A stretch of 11,692 nt of DNA, taken from NCBI GenBank assembly GCA_045580025.1, contig JAZNNB010000028.1, forward strand, positions 1 through 11,692, given 5' to 3'. The translations under genes were made by a program, and so were the position numbers. The notes under the pieces were generated by a model. It saw only the letters and a list, made by a program, of their open reading frames with translations, was not told the origin of the DNA and ran no database searches. How positions within the stretch are numbered: the first letter of the stretch is position 1; the number at the start of each line of letters is the position of its first letter. The stretch is from SIG440 sp045580025 (GTDB lineage: Bacteria > Bacillota > Clostridia > Monoglobales > Monoglobaceae). Positions 7,849-11,692 of the stretch are shown piece after piece.

Positions 7849-7877
7849 ATTATATCATACTAATATTTAAACTGCAA
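7849..7877 (-). promoter_or_regulatory. SigA-type promoter of the comEA operon
   Basis: Minus-strand TTGCAG (7872-7877) and TATAAT (7849-7854) are separated by exactly 17 bases. Transcription would start near 7842, about 44 bases before the preferred GTG of comEA. It is the only strong promoter seen upstream of the run of genes that continues to the left edge. Confidence 0.75.
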
Positions 7878-7912
7878 GTTTTTTTAATATTCTTTATTTT
7901 ATTTGGGAAAAC

Positions 7913-7947
7913 AAAAAACCCCGCTGTTTTTTAAAACAACAGGGTTT
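7913..7947 (-). terminator. Intrinsic terminator after rpmF
   Basis: On the minus strand AAACCCTGTTGTTT pairs with AAACAGCGGGGTTT, a stem of about 14 bp including two G-U pairs with a four-base loop, followed by a run of T. It lies about 20 bases after the rpmF stop and separates the yceD-rpmF unit from the comEA promoter. Confidence 0.9.
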
Positions 7948-7967
7948 CTTCACTGTTTTTGCTTTAA

Positions 7968-8147
7968 CTATGCCTCTTTCTTTATAACTTCTTTACCGTT
8001 ATAATATCCGCAAGCCTTGCAAACTCTGTGAGGCATTTTGTACTCACCACACTGGGGACATACAACCATTCCGGGAATCAAGAGCTTCCAGTTAGCTCTT
8101 CTCTTATCTCTTCTTGCTTTAGAAGTTTTTCTCTTTGGAACTGCCAT
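7968..8147 (-). CDS. rpmF: Large-subunit ribosomal protein bL32
   Basis: A 59-residue basic protein of the 50S subunit. It starts MAVPKRKTSKARRDKRRANW, the hallmark of bL32, and has the zinc-binding four-cysteine form: C30 and C33 in CPQC, C43 and C46 in CKAC. The frame runs open further upstream, but the ATG at 8147 matches the family start and has AGAGGTG about nine bases before it. It follows yceD by 61 bases, the usual partner, and is closed by a strong terminator. The four cysteines make it the zinc-dependent type rather than the cysteine-free type induced under zinc starvation in some bacteria. Confidence 0.97.
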   Translation of the reverse strand: MAVPKRKTSKARRDKRRANWKLLIPGMVVCPQCGEYKMPHRVCKACGYYNGKEVIKKEA

Positions 8148-8208
8148 ACCTAAATACACCTCTTTCCAATCAAAATAATTTGAACAGAGAATCAAGTCTC
8201 TGCATAAT

Positions 8209-8706
8209 CTACAAAAGTTTGTCCAAAACATCAAACCTCGGGTCAGTGGAACGATTGTCACACCCACATTCTCCCAAGTTCAAGTTTTGTCCACAGTTTG
8301 GGCACAGGCCCTTGCAATCGCTCTCACACAAATGTTTGAGGGGCAAATGAACAATCATATTGAGAAGCACTACTTCATCAAGGTCAACCGCCGTCCCCTC
8401 AAGGACTATTGTCTCAAAGTTTTGTTCATCTTCGCGTTTTGCATCTTCTTTTTCGAATAGTTCTTTGAAAGAACACGAAAAATCAGCTTCATAACTTTCA
8501 AGGCATCTGTCGCATTCAAACCTTAAGCGACAATCCGCCTTTGCATCAAGCTCAATTCTTCCGCCAATGTTCAAAAATTCGCCCGTTACCCTGACAGGTG
8601 TTAAAAAAACCGCACCTTGTTCTTCCCGTCCTGCAAAGTCAAGCTCAACATCAAGCGCAAGCCTTCTTCCGTCAGCATTCAAAATAGGTAACAAATCAAA
8701 TTTCAT
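8209..8706 (-). CDS. yceD: YceD/DUF177 family protein
   Basis: A 165-residue protein of the DUF177 (YceD) family, widespread and nearly always encoded just before rpmF; plant and bacterial members have been linked to 23S rRNA accumulation. The sequence shows the two cysteine-rich conserved stretches: CDRCL (65-69) and LCESDCKGLCPNCGQNLN (126-143), with a further CGC (147-149), so metal binding is likely. The ATG at 8706 has AAAGGG about ten bases upstream. A longer frame to 8742 is rejected because it would run into the 3' end of the tRNA gene at 8733. It has no room for its own promoter unless that lies inside the tRNA genes, so it is probably transcribed with them. Confidence 0.92.
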   Translation of the reverse strand: MKFDLLPILNADGRRLALDVELDFAGREEQGAVFLTPVRVTGEFLNIGGRIELDAKADCRLRFECDRCLESYEADFSCSFKELFEKEDAKREDEQNFETIVLEGTAVDLDEVVLLNMIVHLPLKHLCESDCKGLCPNCGQNLNLGECGCDNRSTDPRFDVLDKLL

Positions 8707-8732
8707 CACACAGTACCCTTTAAAAAGAAATG

Positions 8733-8808
8733 TGGTGGGCACAATAGGGCTCGAACCTATGACCCTCTGCTTGTAAGGCAGATGCTCTCCCAGCTGAGCT
8801 ATGCGCCC
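8733..8808 (-). tRNA. tRNA-Val (anticodon UAC), second in transcription order
   Basis: A complete 76-base cloverleaf. The acceptor arm GGGCGCA pairs with TGTGCCC (one G-U pair), discriminator A and the CCA end are encoded, the anticodon loop is CTTACAA (8771-8777) with anticodon TAC at 8773-8775 closed by TCTGC/GCAGA, and the T-loop TTCGAGC is present. It reads GUA and, with a modified U34, other valine codons. It is identical to the copy at 8846-8921. The yceD start lies 26 bases downstream. Confidence 0.97.
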
Positions 8809-8845
8809 ACATCCTAAGCTTTTGCGGTGTATAATGAAAAAGAAT

Positions 8846-8921
8846 TGGTGGGCACAATAGGGCTCGAACCTATGACCCTCTGCTTGTAAGGCAGATGCTC
8901 TCCCAGCTGAGCTATGCGCCC
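8846..8921 (-). tRNA. tRNA-Val (anticodon UAC), first in transcription order
   Basis: Base-for-base identical to the copy at 8733-8808 over all 76 bases including CCA, with anticodon TAC at 8886-8888. The 37-base spacer between the copies holds no promoter or terminator on the minus strand, so both are read from the promoter at 8966-8994. The identity points to a tandem duplication, kept by selection or gene conversion. Confidence 0.97.
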
Positions 8922-8965
8922 ATAAACCTTTTCAAAATCAACACATCAATAAAGCGTCAGCAATC

Positions 8966-8994
8966 ATTATACACAATTCCTATATGTTTGTCAA
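8966..8994 (-). promoter_or_regulatory. Consensus SigA promoter of the tRNA-Val pair
   Basis: Minus-strand TTGACA (8989-8994) and TATAAT (8966-8971) match the SigA consensus perfectly with a 17-base spacer. The start would be near 8959, about 38 bases before the first tRNA. Such strength is expected for stable RNA; it may also drive yceD-rpmF. Confidence 0.9.
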
Positions 8995-9067
8995 TACAAA
9001 ATTTTATTTTTTTTGTTTTATTTAAGTATTCATCGCTGGCAATCCATTTATCCACCTTTAAGCTAAC

Positions 9068-9105
9068 AAAAATACCGTTCCTCAAATCTTTTCGGGGAAC
9101 GGTAT
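9068..9105 (-). terminator. Intrinsic terminator after the DUF1858 gene
   Basis: On the minus strand ATACCGTTCC pairs perfectly with GGAACGGTAT around a 14-base loop, followed by TTTTT running out of the stem. It begins about 15 bases after the stop codon and closes a single-gene unit. Confidence 0.88.
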
Positions 9106-9120
9106 CTCTCTCTGCAAATT

Positions 9121-9327
9121 TTATGCCTTCGAATCAAGAAAAGCATTTATCTTTTCAACCAAAGCATCTGCATCTGTGCCATGTACCATACAAGCCTGTT
9201 CAATGCTCTCACCACTCGCTGAGGGACAGCCCAGACAATGCATTCCTATTTCAAGGAAAAACGGAGCTGTTTCAGGGTCGAGACGAAGCACATCAAGAAT
9301 GATAGTATCTTTAGTAACCTTTGCCAT
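9121..9327 (-). CDS. DUF1858 small CxxC protein (hybrid-cluster-protein-associated type)
   Basis: A 68-residue cytosolic protein with the form of the DUF1858 family: ITKDT-like N-terminus (VTKDTIILDVLRLDPETAPFFLEIGMHC), then CLGC (31-34) and a short helical tail. Family members are either alone or fused to larger redox proteins and are described as associated with the hybrid cluster protein (prismane); the CxxC pair suggests a redox disulfide or metal site. Its partner is not in this window. It has its own promoter (9377-9405) and terminator (9068-9105), so it is made independently. The ATG at 9327 has GTGAGG about eleven bases upstream. The biochemical role is not established. Confidence 0.85.
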   Translation of the reverse strand: MAKVTKDTIILDVLRLDPETAPFFLEIGMHCLGCPSASGESIEQACMVHGTDADALVEKINAFLDSKA

Positions 9328-9376
9328 CTTTCAAGGCACCTCACTTTCATTAACATAAGTAGACTTTTCTTTTGTT

Positions 9377-9405
9377 AGTATATCCTATTTTAAAAATATT
9401 TTCAA
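9377..9405 (-). promoter_or_regulatory. SigA-type promoter of the DUF1858 gene
   Basis: Minus-strand TTGAAA (9400-9405) and TATACT (9377-9382) are 17 bases apart. The predicted start near 9370 leaves a leader of about 43 bases before the ATG at 9327. Confidence 0.85.
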
Positions 9406-9587
9406 TAGTTTTGAAAAATAAATATATTTTTCTTTGATTTTTCGTGCGCTAAAAGCACTGTCAGTAAGACATTAACTTTCTATTTCCCCAGGTTTCTATA
9501 TTTGTAATATTTTAAAATACAAAAAAATATTATTGTCAACCAATAGTCATTTTTTTCCTTTTTTAAAAAAGCCTTTAAAATCGGCGG

Positions 9588-9673
9588 TTTTCCACATTTC
9601 GACCTTTTTTTCAGGGGTTTTTGCCCCTATAAATCCCCAAACCTGTGGATAACGTGGATAACTCTGTTAATAA
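9588..9673. promoter_or_regulatory. Cluster of DnaA-box-like 9-mers
   Basis: The minus strand carries TTATCCACA (9644-9652), which is the consensus DnaA box, joined directly to TTATCCACG (9653-9661), one base off. Three bases further is TTATTAACA (9665-9673), two bases off. The plus strand carries TTTTCCACA (9588-9596), also a common box variant. A GC hairpin (9613-9628) lies between the outer boxes. DnaA is the replication initiator and also a transcription factor; clusters like this outside the origin occur in B. subtilis as control sites. Binding is inferred from motifs only. Neither dnaA nor dnaN is in the window. Confidence 0.6.
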
Positions 9674-9706
9674 CTTATAGTAGGGGCTTTGCCACCTTTT
9701 TCCTAT

Positions 9707-9748
9707 ATTATGTAAACCAATTCTTGTCCCAAACAAGGTTTACATAAT
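9707..9748. repeat. Bulged palindrome with 12-bp arms downstream of sigH
   Basis: ATTATGTAAACC (9707-9718) and GGTTTACATAAT (9737-9748) are exact inverted repeats. An inner stem TTGT (9724-9727) with ACAA (9733-9736) stacks on the right arm, leaving a five-base bulge AATTC and a CCCAA loop. No T-tract follows it on the minus strand, so it is a poor terminator for sigH, which ends about 60 bases before it. The arm resembles the XerD-binding half of Firmicute dif sites, but the two halves face outward. Confidence 0.7.
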
Positions 9749-9809
9749 TTATTAAAATTTTTCTTGACTTTTGGTTTTTTACATATTTTTGGAGAAATTT
9801 TTACCTTTT

Positions 9810-10442
9810 TCAGAAGGTTTTAAAAGTGCCGAATTTTTCCATTTTTTTCTTCACTCTTTGAAGTGCATTATCAACACATTTATGAGTTTTTCCAAGCATT
9901 TCACTTATTTCCTGATAAGATTTTCCGTCAAGATAAAGAGCAAGAACAGTTTTTTCCAACTCACTCAAAACTTCCTGAATCTTGAGGTTTAAAAGCTTGG
10001 TATTTTCCTTGCTGATAAAGAGGTGCTCAGGGTCTGCTTCAGCACTCCCCGAAAGAACATCCTCCAAAAACCCCTCTGTCTCTCCCTCATATATAGGATT
10101 ATTGAGGGACACATAAGTATTGAGGGGCATATGTTTCTGTCTTGTTGCCGTCTTCACCGCCGTAATAATCTGACGTTTTATACAAAGTTCAGCAAAGCCA
10201 CGAAATGACGAAAGTCTCTCACCATCAAAATCACGAATTGCCTTAAAAAGTCCAATCATACCCTCTTGAACAATATCATCATGGTCTGCACCCGCAAGAA
10301 AATAAGTTCTTGCTTTTGAACGAACAAGATTTTTGTATCTCGCCAAAATGCGTTCGGTAGCAAAACCATCACCCAAAATCGAAAGCTTTACCAGTTCTTC
10401 ATCGGACAGACTGTCATAATTAAGCGTCGCCTTTTCAGACAT
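9810..10442 (-). CDS. sigH: RNA polymerase sporulation sigma factor SigH (Spo0H)
   Basis: SigH directs RNA polymerase to genes of early sporulation, stationary phase and, in Bacillus, competence. The 210-residue protein has sigma region 2 (about 30-105), including ARYKNLVRSKARTYFLAGAD, DDIVQEGMIGLFKAIRDFD and FAELCIKRQIITAVKTATRQKH, very close to B. subtilis SigH, and region 4 (about 150-203) with the helix-turn-helix KSYQEISEMLGKTHKCVDNALQRVK. The start ATG has GGAGGGGGAG just upstream. The usual neighbours rpmG, secE and nusG do not follow it here; the gene sits alone between ackA and a 480-base gap. No convincing promoter is seen in the 27 bases between the ackA terminator and the start region, so transcription may begin inside ackA or come from terminator read-through. 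Confidence 0.96.
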   Translation of the reverse strand: MSEKATLNYDSLSDEELVKLSILGDGFATERILARYKNLVRSKARTYFLAGADHDDIVQEGMIGLFKAIRDFDGERLSSFRGFAELCIKRQIITAVKTATRQKHMPLNTYVSLNNPIYEGETEGFLEDVLSGSAEADPEHLFISKENTKLLNLKIQEVLSELEKTVLALYLDGKSYQEISEMLGKTHKCVDNALQRVKKKMEKFGTFKTF

Positions 10443-10466
10443 TTCTCCCCCTCCAATCCTTTAACT

Positions 10467-10497
10467 AAGAAAAAGGGCTGCCATTGTGCAGCAGCCC
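10467..10497 (-). terminator. Intrinsic terminator after ackA
   Basis: On the minus strand GGGCTGC pairs with GCAGCCC around a nine-base loop, followed by TTTTTCTT. The hairpin begins about ten bases after the ackA stop and lies just upstream of sigH, so it could also limit read-through into sigH. Confidence 0.9.
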
Positions 10498-10507
10498 ATA
10501 AATATTT

Positions 10508-11692
10508 TTATTTCACAAGTTCAAGAGTTTCTTTTGCAATCATAAGCTCTTCATTTGTAGGAACAACCAAAACACGAACCTTTGAAGCGTCTGTTGAAAT
10601 TTCCATCTGCGCACCGCGAATTGCTTTTGCATTCTTTTCGTCGTCGATTTCAATGCCAAAAGTCTGGAGGTTGTCAAGAATTGCTTTTCTCATAACAGGT
10701 GTGTTTTCACCAATACCCGCTGTAAAGATAATGGCATCAACTCTGCCCATCTTCACCATATACGAACCAATGAATCTTCTTACGCTTTCAACGAACATTG
10801 AAAGAGCAAGTGTTGCACGTTCATTTCCCTCAGCCTCAGCTGCCTCAAGGTCACGGAAGTCTGAGCTTACACCCGAAATACCCTGAACGCCTGATTTCTT
10901 GTTGAGAAGATTGTCAACTTCGTCAAGGCTAAGGTTTTCCTGCTCAGCAATAAATTTCACGATAGCAGGGTCAATATCACCGCATCTGGTACCCATAACC
11001 ACACCCGCAAGAGGAGTGAAGCCCATAGATGTATCAACCGACTTTCCGCCGTCAACAGCTGTGATACTTGAACCATTGCCCATATGACAGGTAATCATCT
11101 TGAGTTCTTCAGGTTTCTTTCCAAGCATTTTTGCAGCTTCAAGAGCTACATATTTGTGAGATGTGCCGTGGAAACCATATCTTCTGATTTTGTGCTTTTC
11201 ATAAAGCTCAAAAGGAACAGCATACATATAAGCTTCCTTTGACATTGTCTGGTGGAAAGCTGTATCAAAAACGCCAATCTGCGGAACATTTGGCATTGCT
11301 TCTTCGCAAGCCGCGATACCAATAAGGTTTGCAGGATTGTGAAGAGGCGCAAGAGGAATGCATGCTTCAAGAGCCTTTTTAACCTCTGCATCAATAACAA
11401 CACTGCCGCTGAATGTTTCCCCGCCGTGAACAACTCTGTGTCCAACCGCTGAAATTTCGTCCATACTTTTGATAACGCCGTAATTTGCATCCGTGAGTGC
11501 ATCAAGAACCATACGGATAGCATCTGAATGGTCTTTCATATCCTTTTCAATAACGTTCTTTTCGCCACCGTCGGGAGTATGATTGAGCTTTGAGCCCTCA
11601 ATACCGATTCGTTCACAAAGACCCTTTGCAAGAACTTTTTCAGTTTCCATATCAATAAGCTGATACTTAAGAGATGAGCTTCCTGCATTGAT
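10508..11692 (-). CDS. ackA: Acetate kinase, 5' end cut by the window
   Basis: Acetate kinase makes ATP and acetate from acetyl phosphate, the energy-yielding step of acetate fermentation together with phosphotransacetylase. The visible 394 residues begin INAGSSSLKYQLID at the right edge. Counted from there, key sites are N2, R86 in GHRVVHGG, D143 in FDTAFHQTM, H175 in RYGFHGTSH, the phosphate loop HMGNGSSI (203-210), R236 in TRCGDIDP, FTAGIGEN (323-330) and NEE (380-382). Comparison with Methanosarcina AckA (N7, R91, D148, H180, R241) shows a constant shift of five, so only about five residues, including the start, lie outside the window. All catalytic residues are present. pta, the usual upstream partner, would lie beyond the edge. 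The gene ends in a terminator. Confidence 0.97.
   Translation of the reverse strand: MNAGSSSLKYQLIDMETEKVLAKGLCERIGIEGSKLNHTPDGGEKNVIEKDMKDHSDAIRMVLDALTDANYGVIKSMDEISAVGHRVVHGGETFSGSVVIDAEVKKALEACIPLAPLHNPANLIGIAACEEAMPNVPQIGVFDTAFHQTMSKEAYMYAVPFELYEKHKIRRYGFHGTSHKYVALEAAKMLGKKPEELKMITCHMGNGSSITAVDGGKSVDTSMGFTPLAGVVMGTRCGDIDPAIVKFIAEQENLSLDEVDNLLNKKSGVQGISGVSSDFRDLEAAEAEGNERATLALSMFVESVRRFIGSYMVKMGRVDAIIFTAGIGENTPVMRKAILDNLQTFGIEIDDEKNAKAIRGAQMEISTDASKVRVLVVPTNEELMIAKETLELVK

Larger units (their letters stand above)
9328..9809. other. Gene-free region of about 480 bases with several sequence signals
   Basis: No credible coding frame is seen on either strand. Reading leftwards from sigH it holds a bulged palindrome (9707-9748), three DnaA-box-like 9-mers and one weaker match (9588-9673), a GC hairpin AGGGG/CCCCT (9613-9628), a very AT-rich stretch (about 9490-9560), and the DUF1858 promoter (9377-9405). 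No clear T-tailed terminator follows sigH. Confidence 0.7.

Noticed and set aside
8148..8267. N-terminal extension of rpmF
   Set aside because: The added 40 residues match nothing in bL32, overlap the end of yceD, and the ATG at 8147 gives the standard MAVPKRK start.
8707..8742. N-terminal extension of yceD
   Set aside because: It would overlap the 3' end of the tRNA-Val gene, and the ATG at 8706 has a proper ribosome binding site and the family start.
8829..8834. TATAAT on the plus strand between the tRNA genes
   Set aside because: There is no matching -35 element at the right distance and no plus-strand gene to express.
8733..8921. tRNA duplication as an integration footprint of a mobile element
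   Set aside because: The two copies are complete, only 37 bases apart, and there is no integrase or cargo between them; tandem duplication explains it.
9534..9539. TTGACA on the minus strand as a second promoter for the DUF1858 gene
   Set aside because: No acceptable -10 element lies 16-18 bases downstream; only T-rich sequence is present.
9588..9673. Calling this the chromosomal replication origin
   Set aside because: dnaA and dnaN are absent, there is no clear DnaA-trio run beside the boxes, and genes on both sides are in the same direction.
9707..9748. Calling this palindrome the dif site or an att site
   Set aside because: The half-sites face outward and no good XerC half is present; no integrase or element boundary is nearby.

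Overview
The window reads as chromosomal DNA from a low-GC, probably anaerobic and endospore-forming Firmicute of the class Clostridia. The evidence is a recognisable sporulation sigma factor SigH, an acetate kinase of the fermentative type, AT-rich intergenic DNA with near-consensus SigA promoters, strong GGAGG-type ribosome binding sites, and a small CxxC protein of the DUF1858 family typical of anaerobes. Every supported gene lies on the minus strand, so the window is read from right to left. No mobile element, CRISPR array or plus-strand gene is supported.

Right end (11692 to 8700): acetate kinase (ackA, cut by the window edge before its first few codons) ends in an intrinsic terminator and is followed by sigH. 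A gene-free stretch of about 480 bases then follows (9328-9809). It holds a cluster of DnaA-box-like 9-mers, a GC hairpin, a long bulged palindrome and the promoter of the next gene. That gene is a single-gene unit encoding a 68-residue DUF1858 protein with its own terminator. Next come two identical tRNA-Val(UAC) genes behind a perfect-consensus SigA promoter.

Middle (8706 to 7913): yceD (DUF177) and rpmF (ribosomal protein L32) begin 26 bases after the second tRNA in transcription order. They end at a strong terminator and may be read as one tRNA-tRNA-yceD-rpmF transcript.

Left part (7877 to 1): a promoter with TTGCAG and TATAAT starts a long, tightly packed run: comEA-like DNA uptake protein, a DUF624/YesL-like membrane protein, a long-chain acyl-CoA ligase-like enzyme, ung, a WecG/TagA/CpsF glycosyltransferase, a DJ-1/PfpI protein, a CPBP membrane protease, mltG, trmR, and the first codons of another gene that runs off the edge. 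Spacing ranges from a 1-base overlap to 65 bases, with no clear terminator inside, so it looks like one long operon. It mixes DNA uptake and repair (comEA, ung), envelope synthesis (tagA, mltG, CPBP, acyl-CoA ligase) and tRNA wobble modification (trmR).

The most interesting part is the 480-base gap. DnaA boxes beside a palindrome whose arms resemble the XerD half of dif, downstream of the entry-into-sporulation sigma factor, suggest a replication-linked regulatory or structural site. This is inference from motifs only; it is not shown to be an origin or a recombination site.
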